This document shows, piece after piece, positions 42,577 through 54,951 of a stretch of 64,000 nt of DNA. Every line of letters starts with the position of its first letter. Within the stretch, counting starts at the first letter, position 1. The DNA is taken from contig CM053162.1 of the NCBI GenBank assembly GCA_028571685.1, forward strand, positions 68,312,351-68,376,350, written 5' to 3'. The notes beneath the pieces were generated by a model. The model was not told the DNA's origin, did no database searches, and saw nothing but the letters and a program-made list of their open reading frames with translations. The stretch is from Heterohyrax brucei (Eukaryota; Chordata; Mammalia; Hyracoidea; Procaviidae). The position numbers and the translations under genes are program-made.

Positions 42577-43210
42577 TTTTTGGATTTTTCTTGTTTCAGC
42601 TTTGTCTCTTTTGCTCGTGAACTTCTCTAAGTATTGGTTTTTGTTGTATCTTGTAAGTGGTTTCTGTTTTCATTATAAAGGCTATTGGGTTTTTTAATGT
42701 TGATTTTATAATTTTCTACTGAGTCCAATTATCTTGTTGTTTATAATACACTTCCCATTGACTCTTGGGTTTTCCAGATCTATACTAGTATGATCTGCAA
42801 AAAGGAGAATTTTGTATTTTCCTTTCTCTTCTCATCGCATTGAATAATACCTCCAATAAAATCCTAGTCATAATGAAGACAGCAGGCATCTTTATTTTCT
42901 GCAATCACGTAAAATCCTGCATAAATCCTCAGTGAGAAAAATGCAGTTTAGGGGCTGAAGTATCCATCCACTTTTATTTTATAAAGAGAATTTTCCACTG
43001 AACAATATGGCCTAGATTTTTATTTGATTTTGTTTTGAGTCTATCACAAAGTCATTTCTTCTACGGTAACAGATCTTTTTAGACTCTGTATCTGCTTGAG
43101 TCAGTTTTGTTGTAATTTTTAGACGATTATATATCTCATCTAGATTTCTGAAGTATTTTACTTCATTATTTTTTAATTTTACTAATTCAATAGGTATTTT
43201 CCCTTAGTCT
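42577..43210 (-). repeat. L1 ORF2 fragment, antisense, decayed
   Basis: Plus-strand blocks match reversed L1 ORF2: gggttttccagatctatact, gtatgatctgcaaaaaggag (complement of the FADD-region codons), gacagcaggcatctttattt, gtatctgcttgagtcagttt, tatctcatctagatttctg. No open frame remains. Confidence 0.65.
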
Positions 43211-43419
43211 TTTTTTTTTTTTTCCTTTTGTCTGTTTGAGTTACTTTCCATTAATTTATGTACAATCTACCCATTCTGATTAGGGTGGTTAGTGGCTTGT
43301 CTACTTATGTTATTTTCAAATAATCAAGTGATAGACTAGTTTTATTATTTTACCACATTTTTACCTAATAATGCAATGGGTTTAGTAAAAAAAAAAATCA
43401 CTTGCCATGTAAGAGAAAC

Positions 43420-43800
43420 AAAACTGAAGAATTATGTTAATATTGGCCCTCTAAGTGAGATCCATTTGGCAAGAAGGCCTAGGATGGAATGAAAACCCAA
43501 ACTTGCTGCTGGGTTGACTGAGACTCACCAGAGAAAATAATGTCAAAGAAGTGTCACAGGAATAGGCCTGGCTTGAACAGGACCAAATAGACAGAGAAAG
43601 GCTTGATCTTTTACTCTGCAAACAGTGGAGAACCACTAGGAATTTTTGAAGAGAACTCTTAATAACTTTACGACACTGTGAGACAATTCAAATTTCTCTC
43701 CAAGATAAGCCAAAAACACACACTTGGGTAGTCAAGAAAGAATCTTTGAAGGGATACACTGACAACTCAATAATTTTTCTACTTGACCCTGGATGTCTAC
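43420..43800 (+). repeat. Ancient dispersed repeat, class uncertain
   Basis: gatcttttactctgcaaaca, gtggagaaccactaggaatt, tttgaagagaactctt resemble blocks of the repeat at 32835 and 47800. Weak. Confidence 0.35.
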
Positions 43801-45255
43801 ATTCCTTTGATATGTAAGCATACATTTTTCTCAACTTAGCATTTCTACAAAATCTTCATGACAGATTTTGTGAAGTATACAAAAATGTATCAGCCAGATC
43901 AAGTCACCTATCATTAAGTTAAATATGTACCATCAAGAAGCCTATTCCTAACACTGCTGTTGTCCCAACCTCACAGAATCAATTGGGAGACTATTCCTTT
44001 GCAATAACTTCTTGAATTCTCTTAAGATCTTTTTCAGAGAAAACTACTTACTGTGGTTTGGCACTTCAATCACCATTCTTCAAACCACTGAGTGCCTGAA
44101 ATAAACAGCACCTTCCTTTTGTCCATTCATCCTATTGTATTTGCACTGACCCAGCACTCACCATCAGAAGGCATTTATCTTTAGATTCTGAGGGCAGGGA
44201 ATAAAAGACTGCCATCCATCAGGCAGTAAGAAGCAATTCTTTCCCGGTCCCTGCCTGAGTCTTTAAGGGAGGCTCTTCCTTCTCAGTCTTTGATGAGAGA
44301 AAGAGGGATGGCTTTCTCACAGATGCATGATGGAGAAATCATTCTACTACTTTGAACTGAGCTCCTAAAGGGAAGTCAGGGAAGCAAACCCAGCAATATA
44401 ATCCCAGCTATGAACATAAAATGGGAAGAGAGGCAATTTCTGTACTACTCTTGGTGGGAACGGGTGGGGCACCTGGTGCTCAGCAAGTATCCTTCAGTGG
44501 TTCACACTTGTGTGGAAGTCTCAGAGCAAGAATTGATGTGTGTGGTGTAATCTTGCCTCCCTTCCCCATCTCTCCTGTCGGTGCTTGCTTTGCTATTAGT
44601 TGATACATTCCTCGGGGGTGCAGTGGAGTAAGAGACAAAGTCTTCCTTTATCTGTTTAACACTGTAACAGTCTGGACCTCCAACCCCTCTTATTTCATCT
44701 CAATTTTGTGAAATCTGTCTCATACTTCTTGGGCTGTTGTTTTATTCTCTTAACAAATGAAAGTATGACATTTAATCAAGCCAAGTGCCATCAAGTCGGA
44801 TCCGACTCATGGTGAAAACACTCACTGAATAGCCATTTGCTGTGTTGCTGGTATTTGTATAATTCTGTAAAAGTTATAGTTGAATAAGTAATGGAACAAA
44901 AGGAGACTTTCTGACAATTATAAGTTTATCATGCAGTTAGAAATTCAGGCGTGTTTAAACAATTAAAAGAATCATAGGATAACCTCCTTGTTGCGTTTGA
45001 CATATTTCTCTGGAAATACAGGACGGCTTATGCTCATGATGACTTTGCAGTTGGCCAGGAGATTTATTGGTGAAGATAGATTCCAGAAATCCTAAAAGAA
45101 GTCACAAAAATGAGTGGGTAAAGATTGTTCTGTAGCCTATGCTTGAATAGACGGATGGGAAAATGAATGAAGATGTACAGACAACTACAAGACTCTCTAG
45201 TAAGCCAAGTTCAAAGCCAGCTTAGTTGGTGCCTTAGCCTTGGTTTCATACCGGC
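43801..45255. other. No gene recognised; SINE tail at 44778-44812
   Basis: caagccaagtgccatcaagt cggatccgactcatgg (44778-44812) is a lone AfroSINE 3' tail in reverse. The rest holds short frames only. Confidence 0.5.
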
Positions 45256-45620
45256 CAGCCAAGTGCCATCGAGTCAGAGTGAATCCAATAAAGTAGACTT
45301 AAGAATCTGTAAAGATAGATTTGCTTCAAGGAACTAGTTTGTGCAAATGTTGAGGCCGGCAAGTTCCAAATCTGTGGCTCAGGTGGCAGGCCCAAGACTC
45401 CTCGTGTCTCAAGAACTGGAGGTCTAACAACAAGAACAGTGCAAGACAGAGAGAGGTTTTCCTAGACCATGCACTTATACACTGGAGGCAGGCCATATTC
45501 CTATGGGAAATCCCCTTTCAGTTGATTGGCTGCTCACTTCCAGTCACAAAATAGGAGATGATTATGGAGTGTTTGGCAAACCACTGAGAATCATAACCCA
45601 GCTGAGCTGACACACATCAT
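45256..45620. repeat. SINE tail followed by an LTR-like ancient repeat
   Basis: cagccaagtgccatcgagtc (45258-45277) is another lone reversed SINE tail. The following sequence (tctgtggctcaggtggcagg, cccctttcagttgattggct, then ttaaccatcacag) resembles the end of a mammalian LTR. Class not certain. Confidence 0.4.
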
Positions 45621-45683
45621 TAACCATCACAGTTGGTATACTTAAAAAAAAAAAACCAGTTAATTTAGCATATAAATATTTTT

Positions 45684-45865
45684 TTATTATGACAGTGAAA
45701 ATGTACATTCTCATATAAATTTACATGACCACCTATATGCAGCTTCCACTGCTCTCCCTGCCCAGTGACAGCACACCATTCCTCTCTGCTCCATACATGT
45801 CTCATCCTCCCAACAGTCTCCTTTCCCCTACTCTCCTAGAAATCTGGTTGGGTAAAATTGGTAAC
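45684..45865 (-). repeat. Short LINE 3'-end insertion with target duplication, reverse
   Basis: A 5'-truncated insert of the LINE 3' family, about 180 bases. It starts (in reverse) in an AT run and has gtgaaaatgtacattc and atgcagcttccactgctctc. It is flanked by a perfect 17-base duplication, agcatataaatattttt, at 45667-45683 and 45866-45882, a hallmark of target-primed retrotransposition. Confidence 0.85.
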
Positions 45866-45882
45866 AGCATATAAATATTTTT

Positions 45883-47339
45883 GCATTTAGTAAGTACTGT
45901 TGGCATGTGACTCAGTACCTTTTGATCCTTCTTCATAAGTGTGAGACCATCTAGTTTTAATGAAAGTTATCACACTTCTACTTCCTAGGTGTGATACAGG
46001 AAAATAGGGTTTGTCAACGTGTCTTATTTTCTGAGTTAATCAGGTGCCAGCTTAGAAATGACACAAGACTCCAAGTAAGGAATGCATAACTCTGTTTCTG
46101 ATGTAGCTTTATTTAAAGTCTCAGTGAATCCTGGAGTGGAAGGATTTCTCTAGAAAGGAGACAATCCCTAGAAATGGTGTCTAATGAATTCATATTTTAG
46201 AAAGCTTTTCAAAAACTTTTATAACTAGGTCCAGTGAAATATGAAAGATGATCATGCTATTTAAATGAGATCCACTTTAGAGACCCATTTATACAATTAC
46301 CCTATTCACTTCTTTATATCTCATCTTACCTTTGAGTTTGTAAACCTGGGATACCCAGTTCCAAGCTATTGTTTTGTTTGAAGTGGGATCCTTTTACTGA
46401 TATTTCATTGATGAAATTGCATATTAAGTGATGTCTTTGGAAAGTAGTAACTTTCTATGTTTAATCTATGGAAGGGTCAGAAAAATCTGATTTCTTTTTT
46501 GTTGTTGGTTTTTGGAATGAATATGCAATCATTTTGATTTCTGGGAATGATAAATCTTTGTAAAAAGTGGGATGTGTTTATAAATAATCTGGAAGCATTA
46601 AATAGAAACCTTACAAACAGTTACTTTACACAGAATTACTTATGTATTTATTTTAGGAAGTAATTCTAAGCTGATTGAATAATCTGGAAGTAACCACAGA
46701 ATAACATGTTAATAGTTATCAAACAGTACAAGAACATCAGACTTTCTTATTTGTAGGTGCCTCATGGAGGTACACATTTATTAGCTGATAACTATTTCTC
46801 ATTAATTTTGCAGTCATGACTTGAACGTCTATGAGATGTAGAGGACAGTATGAAAGATATATTACTCTACAACATAATGAAGCAGGTTGGGAAAATAGAA
46901 TCATTACCCTAAAGGAAGATTACAAATCATACTTTATTCTAAGGATAAAAGAGAGGTGAAATGAAGTAGAGAGAGATAATATTTGTATAGCCTCATGGAA
47001 TACCTTGATTAAAAACTGTAAATTAATAAAAATACTAGCTTCTTGCAAACATTTCTTGTAGAGAATTTCAGCCATGACCTAGTGATTAGAATTAAATCAT
47101 GCTGGATTTGATTCATTAACTTGTGTCAATCAATTATTTTTTATTGCTTTTTTAAAATTTAAACCTTGATCAAGTTTCATATGCATGCAAAAGCTGGCCA
47201 ATAACGTAAGACATAAGAAAAACTTATACATTTGAAATGTACTCTTGGTGAAAAACATTTATCATACTGTGGACATCTAGAAGAACAAGCAAACCATTTT
47301 AGAAAAAAAAAAAATTGTAACCAGAATTTCTTTAAAAGT
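45883..47339. other. No gene or repeat recognised
   Basis: About 1.45 kb of AT-rich sequence, stops in every frame. Confidence 0.5.
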
Positions 47340-47607
47340 AAGGAGGGAGAGACATGAGCTTGACTACTTTAGACACATCACCAGGAAAGACCGATCAGCA
47401 GACAAATCCATCATGTGGGTAAAGTAGAGGGTCGGCAAAAAAAAAGGAACCCTCAATGACATATATTGATATATTAGCCACAACGATAGACTCAAACACA
47501 AACAGTCATGAAGACGGCACAGGACCAAACAATATTTTGTTCTATTACACATAAGGCCACCATGAGTTAGTGGCAACTCAGCAGCAACTAACAACAATAA
47601 TGACAAA
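47340..47607 (+). repeat. RTE-clade LINE, 3'-terminal fragment
   Basis: The translation near 47352-47430 contains HITRKDRSADKSIMW, the RTE ORF2 C-terminal motif. The 3' end reads ggccaccatgagttagtggc, aactcagcagcaactaacaa caataatgac, a close match to the tail of the minus-strand RTE at 26855. It has the plus orientation, unlike the three larger RTE copies. Confidence 0.75.
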
Positions 47608-47799
47608 AAAAATGATGTGCAAGTTTTATGCTAGTTGTGATACAGACAATGCTTTTCTTATGAAATTAAGGCCAGTTAGCACAAAGAAAGAAATTGGCAA
47701 TCAAAATTCCCAATGGTAAACAAGGTGTTACAGAAAATTTTGAAGAAGGATTCCCTAAGAGGGATTTTACTGGAGACTCGTAGGAAGAATGATACTTGA

Positions 47800-48470
47800 G
47801 ACAAAACTGTATGTTGAAAAGGAATTAGATAGGCAAATGGACAGGGAAATGGAATGTTTCTTACAGCACAACAGTATGTTCAGATGTTCCCAGAGTGTAA
47901 AGGAGACGTAGTGTTTCAGAAGAACCAAATGGAGTACAAACCATCTGACGTGCAGAATTTTAAAACTTTGGAAGCAAATAGGAGAGGGGAGATATTTTAG
48001 GCAGAGAAGAGCAAATACAAATGTCCTGTGGTAGGAGTGTGCCTTGTGTATTTGATCAAGAGAAAGAAGGTGTAAGCGGGTAAGAGAGGATGGGAGACCG
48101 AGGAGGTGGTGAAGTGTCCGAACAGGAGGGATTAGAGCTCTAAGAAATGATGAACTGAATTTTGGAGAAATATGCAGGCTACTGAGTTTTCCTTTGAGGA
48201 AGATGAGGAGCCATTAAAAACTTTGAACCAATGAATGGCATCAGCTGCCTTAAGAGTCATTTGGGCTGATACCGTAAGTTATAAAAGAACATGAATGAGA
48301 AATTAGGGTGTTACCAATTCTAATAACACTTGCAAGAAGTGTCCTTGCTGAGAAATCATTGGCAGCAGTAATGAGAAGTTTTGAAGTTGTAGATTATTAA
48401 CACAGAAGCCAACAATGCTTACTGACAGACTGAACATGCGGCATGTGAAAAAGAAATGAGGTAACATCAA
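47800..48470 (+). repeat. Ancient dispersed repeat, class uncertain
   Basis: tattttaggcagagaagagc, aaatgtcctgtggtaggagt, gatgaggagccattaaaaac and agtcatttgggctgata are ordered like the repeat at 32835. It is the flank into which the retrovirus was inserted. Confidence 0.4.
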
Positions 48471-48491
48471 AGATGTGAAAGGAGATTAGAG

Positions 48492-49323
48492 TGAGAGAGG
48501 TAGAAAAAGCTTTAAGAAAATACCACTTAAGTTCCACAGGGTCTGGGTGTAGGGCTTATGAGCCCATAAATAAGTGATTGTAAACAGCTGAAAATGGCTG
48601 GGATGACATCAGACATCAGAACCTCAAAACGACACTTCCAACCTGTTGAATGTGACCTCTGCACCCACACCCAGGCCTACATACTTCCCTCCTTGAGAGG
48701 CGAATCTACCAGAGTAAGCAGCCTTTGTCATACTGTTTAGATAAGAAGGCACCAGTTTGCTTTGGGAGGAACTTCACAAACCCTATTCGAATCAATGGGT
48801 GCCTTCTGCCTGATGCCTAAATTAGGGTGGGGGCACTAGTGTCCCTCTCCTCCCCATCTTCTTCTCCTCCCCCATAAAAATCTCTGAAAAGCTCAGTTGC
48901 TAAGGAGAAGGTTAAAGTCCAGATACCTCTCTCTCGCACCAGCCCAGGATGCTCCATCTTCCCCCTCATAGAAATCCCTGATAAGCCCAGTTTCTAAGGA
49001 GAGGGTAGTTTCTTCCCATGTAACTTAATGTTAACTGCTTATCTAGTGCCTCTTTAAGAATGCTGGACCAATAGAAATGCAGTATGAACATCTGTATACC
49101 TGTAACTGCCAATTAAAAGAATATATGGAAATTCCTTTGTCTGCTTTCTTAGAAAAATGTATAAATAGATGTATCTAATAATGGAATGGGGTGTGCGGCT
49201 ATTTTTTGGACATGAGTCCATCCACTGCACTACTAGCTGATGAACAGCCTCTTCCTCTGCAAACAAGATGATGTTCGAGATGTTTTCTGCTCCGTGGGCC
49301 GAACTTATCTTTTTCCTGCTACA
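48492..49323 (+). repeat. 5' LTR of the endogenous retrovirus
   Basis: 832 bases, from TGagagagg to ctgctaCA, the standard TG...CA ends. A TATA box (tataaata, 49160-49167) lies about 160 bases before the end. The polyadenylation signal expected at about 49227 is altered to gatgaa. Colinear with the 3' LTR. It includes a C/T-rich insertion (cccatcttcttctcct) absent from the 3' copy. Confidence 0.88.
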
Positions 49324-49327
49324 TTTC

Positions 49328-49345
49328 TGGTTCTCTGACCTGGAA
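49328..49345 (+). other. Retroviral primer binding site, tRNA-Glu type
   Basis: tggttctctgacctggaa, four bases after the LTR's terminal CA. It matches the complement of the tRNA-Glu 3' end (tggttccctgaccgggaa) at 16 of 18 positions. This is known from HERV-E-like class I elements. The position and sequence together fix the 5' LTR end. Confidence 0.8.
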
Positions 49346-50177
49346 GCAGGATACCTGTAAAGAGCAGACTCACCTGGTGATTTTTCACCCACCCTCCAAC
49401 AAAACCCAAAGGAGGCTCCTTCAGCCCCAGGTGAAGTGAGCCTCTGAGCGTGCCAGGAGTGACTAATTTTGTCCTCCTGTGCAGTCACTTCAGTGTGGTA
49501 GAGAGAGGGTCTCTCTTGGGGGGCTCTCAAGGAGTGGAACGCCAGGAGGAACAGACCTTGGAAAGCAGACATCTGAATCATGGTAAGATTGGTCTTGAGT
49601 AAAAGGAGAGGATAGGAAAGCCACTTCTTTGAGGTGAGGGGGAGCTTAGTCACCTCTCAGCACCTCCAGATTACCATTCTCTGGTCTTACTAGAGGGGTA
49701 TGTGAATGGAAAACTGAGGCAGCCCAGGTATAGGGTGTAATTCTGGTAAGGTCCTGCCTATAGAGGCAGAAGAGAAGCCTGACCACCTCCTGGCATCTTC
49801 CTAGTCCTGCAAAGGATCCTATATATCACAGGAAACGGATATTGCCAAGGTTTGGACAAAGGATGGAGTTGTATGAGGGTGTGCAACTACAGGTTGACTG
49901 AGATAAGCTGCAAGGTGGGGGGGTCCCAGCTCCTTCTCACAGCTTCAAAGAGTGTGTGTCCTGAGCCGAGTTTTCATAGGGCACCTCATATGGCTAAAAG
50001 GCAAAGACGTGCTGATGGCTTATACCAGCTTGCTGTATGCCAAGAGGACGCCCCCCATCAATCCCCTGAGGTAAGCAGTCAGTGGCAGATGAAGCGATTG
50101 TGTGACCTCTCCTCTTAACCCTTACCCTCCCCTTTACCCATCTTATGGCATGTTTGTTGTTTGTCTAAGGGAGGAAT

Positions 50178-50282
50178 ATGGGAAACACACGCCGAAAATC
50201 GACCCCACTGGGGACAATTCCCGAGGAAAAGAAGCAGAGGTCCTGCCTACTGAAAGTCCCTCCCCTCCCCACTGCACTCTAG
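50178..50282 (+). pseudogene. Possible gag start fragment
   Basis: The frame begins MGNTRRKSTPLGTI. An MGN start followed by S-T-P-L is typical of myristoylated matrix proteins of class I retroviruses. It hits a stop after 34 codons, so the gene is broken. Another MGQ start lies at 51003. Neither continues into recognisable capsid. Confidence 0.5.
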
Positions 50283-51562
50283 AGTGAGGCTGGAGAAGGG
50301 GAGTCGACCCAGAGCTGGAAGAGAACAGACAGGTTGAGAGGGTAAAGAGGACGGTTTGGATTAGCCACTATTCCCCCAGGTTTGCTGCAGAAACCTGTAA
50401 ATATATTATTCCTTGAACCCTATGCTGTCTCTATACTTTTCAGTTACAGTGACAGACAGATGAACTTGGGTTCAATTTGGCAAGCCAACCAGGAGCAAGG
50501 GGACTTCCTACAGTATGTCCTTTCCCAGGGAAGATTCAACTTTCTATCCTCTGCTTTACTTGCTAATATCTGCTAAAGCCCTCTGTGAACAGGTTGGAGA
50601 GTGGCTGTGGTAATCAAGGAATTTGGGCCAGGGCACTCCCTGGTGAATTCTGAAGGCCCCACTACTTCTATCTCAGTAACTCTGGCCCTTAAGGGTGAGG
50701 GCTCTGTCTAACTGATCCAGTCAAAGGCCGAGGATTGGGTCCATAAGATAATTTTGCAGGCACAGGTCAGATATTTAAGAGCCAAAGGGCATTTGCCGTT
50801 TTAAAGCTCCTCTAACTGGATGAGGGGGTGCATGCAGCAGACAAGGAGAATGTCGCCCCCCCTGCAAGGCAAACTCCACACAATGTGAGGCACACAGTTC
50901 TAAACATAACATTTCCCATTTCCCTGCACCTCTGCTACTCTGCCAGTATAAAAAGCAGATTCCGTGGCCTCCTCTCTGTTACTCCTCCCGCTTTGGCTTA
51001 ACATGGGACAAAGGGTACTTAGTGGAGTTCCCCTTTCTGCCTGGACAGACGGTCCAGAGGTACTGCTTCCACCTTAGAAAGCCATCCACTCACGCCTCCA
51101 TCAATTCACTAAATTAAAGAAGGTTCAAGTACTTTCTATTTGCACACAGAGAGCTCATATTCTCACCAAGTTTGGAGCTCCTGTCTGTCTTGGCACCATC
51201 TGTCTGGTAAGAAAAGAACTTTTGTCCCACTTAAAAGGTTTTCTCTGTATCTATATACACTGTAATGTGAGAAATAAGGCCTCTGTTCCTTAAGAGAGTC
51301 CACTGGGGCAAATTCTGTCTAATTAGTCTCTGTATGTGTACTCACTTGAGGTAATAATGGCCCGGGCAAGGCATTGTACTCTGGAGAGAAATTTAACTAT
51401 TGAATGGATCCATAAAAACTTATCTTTCCATCCTACAATCAAGGTGCTCATAAGCTCGTTTTTAGTTAAACAGTCTACATATGTACTGGTAAAGCTGGAT
51501 ATGTGTATGTGATAAAGTGTGAGGCCTCCTATGTGCGCATTTGATAAGATAAATGTGTAGTG

Positions 51563-51664
51563 TGCCTTTGGTTTGTCTTCTGTGGAGTTTTGAAAATATT
51601 TTTGTCATGTTTGTGCTGTGCTTTTGCTTTGCCTTTGTGGGGTTTTGAAAATATTTTTGTCATT
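51563..51664. repeat. Two-unit tandem duplication, about 54-bp period
   Basis: Each unit ends gttttgaaaatatttttgtc and begins with a tttg-rich segment. The two units differ mainly in their first 20 bases. It lies within the provirus interior. Confidence 0.85.
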
Positions 51665-52214
51665 ACACAAGTTGTTCATGTTTTGGGCCAAAACAAAAAA
51701 AAGGTGTCTTTTGTCTTTGCCAATGTACCTGATATTAAGAGTCTTACTTGAAGTAAATTGAAGTTGGTAAAGAGCTAAATTTCAAATAGATCCAGGTGTG
51801 CTGTGGCTGGGTAACTTCAAGTCCCTCAGGTGCAGATAGCTTTGTCTTAAAGAGAGTAATATTTCCAAAAGAGTAAAAGGGAAGCCGATAATCTTTTGTC
51901 CTGCAGAAAAAGCAGAGAGAAGTGCAGAAATTTCCCTCAAGTATACCTACAGGGAAACTTCTGAGAGAAAAAAAAAGGGGTGGGTAAAGATTACTGCTCC
52001 ACTTTGACTATCATAAATTGAGACTTCTGAGGCTTATCTGGGAAGTGTAGAAAAAGGATTCCCAAGCCAGATAAATAATAACTTGTAAAAGTCAGCTAAT
52101 AAAATCTTAGGAGTTAATTGGGGGACGTAAGAGGTTTAAATAAGCTTTACTTAAGCCCTGGACTTTAAGAGTAATTCAACTAATTCAGACGACCAAAAAA
52201 AAAATAAGTCCTAT

Positions 52215-52326
52215 TGAGTTCAGCAGTTCAAATCCACCAGGCCCTCCTTGAATACTCTAGGGGTCAGTTCTACCCTGGCCCCTAGGGTCGCCATGAGTAG
52301 GCTCTGACTCGATGACACTTGACTAT
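52215..52326 (+). repeat. AfroSINE subfamily, 3' two-thirds, inside the provirus
   Basis: cagcagttcaaatccaccag, ccttgaatactctaggggtc, gtcgccatgagtaggctctg, ctcgatgacacttgac. Same subfamily as 5895. It must be younger than the retrovirus. Confidence 0.85.
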
Positions 52327-52941
52327 TGAGTTCTTTGCTGTTTAAAAAATGACATTATAAAAGTTTGATGTAGGAGTTTTGTTGGTAAGAGATTTCTTAG
52401 AGTCTGTTAATAAATGTTTGATATGGTCAAAATTTTGTTTGACAAAAGTTTAATGATTTAATTTATTAAGTTCTTTGAGAACATTAACATTAGAAAGAAT
52501 TGGCTTGTTCTCTACTAAGTAACAATTTTCTCTGGTTTCTGAACAGTTAATTTATTCCTTACATGATCTTAAAGGCAAAGATTTGGTCTCTCTCTAGAAC
52601 AAGATTCTTAGGGTTGGCAAATCGTGCCACAGGACTTAATAGAGAAAAAACTAAGACTACTTACGTTTGAGATCTTTAAATAACTTCACTACTGTTTCTT
52701 GTCGACCTGTAACAAACTCCTAATAGGAGGGACTTCGTGGAGGGCCATGGATGTCTTTTTCTGAGAGAGGGAAAGTAAAGAGAGTCTTGTTTAGCGTATT
52801 GTGTCATGGGTTAAAGTCGGGTGTCTAGTTCTCTCACTGCATTAAAGTTTATGTTGGTTGTTTCCTCTTGTGTTTTTGCCTAATATTGTCTAACAAATAT
52901 ATAACATTAAGTCATAATTTTGTTTTTTGGTTACTATCTGG

Positions 52942-53070
52942 GAGGGCCCTGGTTGAGTGCTGTGTCTGCTGTCCAGAGATCAACAGTTAGAGCTCTGTGG
53001 GACAGTCCTGTTCTGCCTGATGGGGCTACTGTGATTCAGGACTGACTCCATAAAACTTGATTTAGTTTGA
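52942..53070 (+). repeat. AfroSINE, rearranged, inside the provirus
   Basis: gggccctggttgagtgctgt, gatcaacagttagagctctg, then ctactgtgattcaggactga. The segment after the head is deleted. Confidence 0.7.
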
Positions 53071-53588
53071 TAAATTTATCTAACATCATCAAAGCCAATG
53101 CATTGACTGGGGAATTCAAATATTACTTATAAATCCATTTTATACTGTGTAAGTATTTAAAGAGTTAATAATCTCAATGTGCCCTGAATGTGTGATATTG
53201 TGTATCAAGACTGTTACGTATGATATCTGGAGTTCTCACGAATATAAATAGTTGTGTTTAGAATTATTATCTAAAGTTTATTTAAATGAAAATTTTGGAC
53301 TTATGAGAAGGGCTGTGGCTTGAGACGTTCACGGCTGTCCAGAACAGATAGAGCAGAGAGCAATTGTGCAAAGCTGGGTAAAATAAATGTAGTATGAGCT
53401 TGTGTAGAAGAGTACTGCTGATGTTTTGAGGTTCTTTTTTTAGGTATAAAAAAAGGCTTTTTTTCTTTTCTCTTGAGATGTTTAACTGATGGATTTGGGT
53501 CTATGATTTGGTGGAGTGTAGCTGCTGTAAAGATGTAAAAACAGTGGCTGATCCAATTTGTGGGGTGTTTAGATTTATTTCCTTGTTC

Positions 53589-53682
53589 AACCAGGCACTC
53601 CCTGGAAACTCCATGGGACAGTTCTAGCCTGGCCTCTAGGGTTGCTATTAGTCGTACACGACTGGACAGCAGTATGGTTAGT
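53589..53682 (+). repeat. AfroSINE 3' half, inside the provirus
   Basis: accaggcactccctggaaac, cctctagggttgctattagt, cgtacacgactggacagcag. Confidence 0.8.
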
Positions 53683-54422
53683 GGAGTCAGTTCCTTGGTT
53701 ATTTGAAATAAGTTGGCCTGAAATTATTAATATTTCTCTTACTTCCTAATTCGATACATGGTACCTAAAGTTCTAGAAACTTAATAATATGCAATGTTAA
53801 AGAGAGAGGTTGTTCTCTCAAGCCCCTGAACTGTTTTCCTTTAAGAGTCAAAACGAAAACAAGCCCCAGTTTACAACTTTATGGTCCTTCCCCACCCCAC
53901 CAAAGAAAAGGCCTGAGAGATTTACGTTAAGAAAGATAAGGGATAGTTCTCAGCTGGAGACCTGGAGGGAAAGAGGCAGTGGTCTTACTCCCACCGTGGT
54001 TTTACCTCGACAGACTCATCAAGACTTTTTTTTTAAAAAAAAAAGAAGAAAATACTGGAGCCAGTTTTAAACACAGTAAGAGGCCATTATGGCCATATAT
54101 TTTTATCCCATTCCACATCAGACAAAACAAAGATTATCATGCTTGAGACAAAATCCTAGACTCCACTCTCCCATTGATAGAGGAAACCCTTAAGGTAATT
54201 AATCAGAGATTTAGTGGCAGAAAGGAAAAAAAAAAAAGGCTGCTATTGGCTGCCACCTCAGCTAAGCCAGTTGGTGTCCAAGATTTAAACTACCTCACTG
54301 GCCAGTCAATATGGACCCTGGTCCTTCCAGGTACTGTCAAAAATGAGTCCACTTTAAGGCAGAGTGTCCTGAAAGTTCTACAACAGGATGTTCATAGACC
54401 TCTACAACAAAGGCCCAGATAA

Positions 54423-54644
54423 ACAGGCCCTTCTGGACTCTCTCAGGAGTTTGAAAATCTGACCACTGATGGGGAACCCGAAGCCTGTCTGCCTCCTGAC
54501 CACAGCAGACAGCCAAGGGTTACACTCATTGTGGAAGTTAAGAAAATTAAATTTGTATTAGACACAATAGCCACCTTCTCTACCTTAATTTACCCAATGG
54601 GTCTACTCTCCAAGAGGGATTGTGTAATTACTGACTTAGACTAA
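54423..54644 (+). pseudogene. Retroviral protease-like remnant
   Basis: An open stretch of 74 codons. It includes RVTLIVEVKKIKFVLDTIATFSTL and PMGLLSKRDCVI segments that follow the class I protease layout (substrate-side strand, DTGA active site, flap). The active site reads D-T-I-A (54561-54572), so the invariant glycine is lost. A stop follows at 54642. It is nonfunctional. There is no detectable reverse transcriptase downstream. Confidence 0.65.
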
Positions 54645-54940
54645 AAATCTGAAATAAGAAGTTGCTTTTGTGTCTGACAGGGTCACAGTTGTTGAGATAC
54701 TGCCATGTAAAAAAAAGGACCAGGACCTTCATGAGGAGTACTAGCCACGATGAGGCTGTTATGCCTAATTGTTCCTTGCCTTCTCCCATTGACAACAGGA
54801 GCTATACATTGTATAATCAAGGCTACTATTAATCAAAGAGCAGCCTCAAGCTTGTTTTATGCAAGACACTGCTTGATCTCTACAAGAATGGGCAAATGGT
54901 GAGACCCCAAATTAAAAAATAGATATATTTGTGGGGTCTC

Positions 54941-54951
54941 AAAGGGAGGAC
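54941..54951 (+). other. Polypurine tract
   Basis: aaagggaggac immediately precedes the TG that opens the 3' LTR. This is the usual plus-strand primer position in retroviruses. Confidence 0.75.

Noticed and set aside
49054-49653. 199-codon minus-strand open frame, the longest in the window
   Set aside because: It lies antisense across the 5' LTR U5, primer site and leader of the endogenous retrovirus. The translation shows no known domain and the colinear 3' LTR does not keep the frame.
51003-51077. Second MGQ-type gag start inside the provirus
   Set aside because: The frame stops after about 24 codons and the following sequence shows no matrix or capsid similarity. It is recorded only as a weak alternative to 50178.
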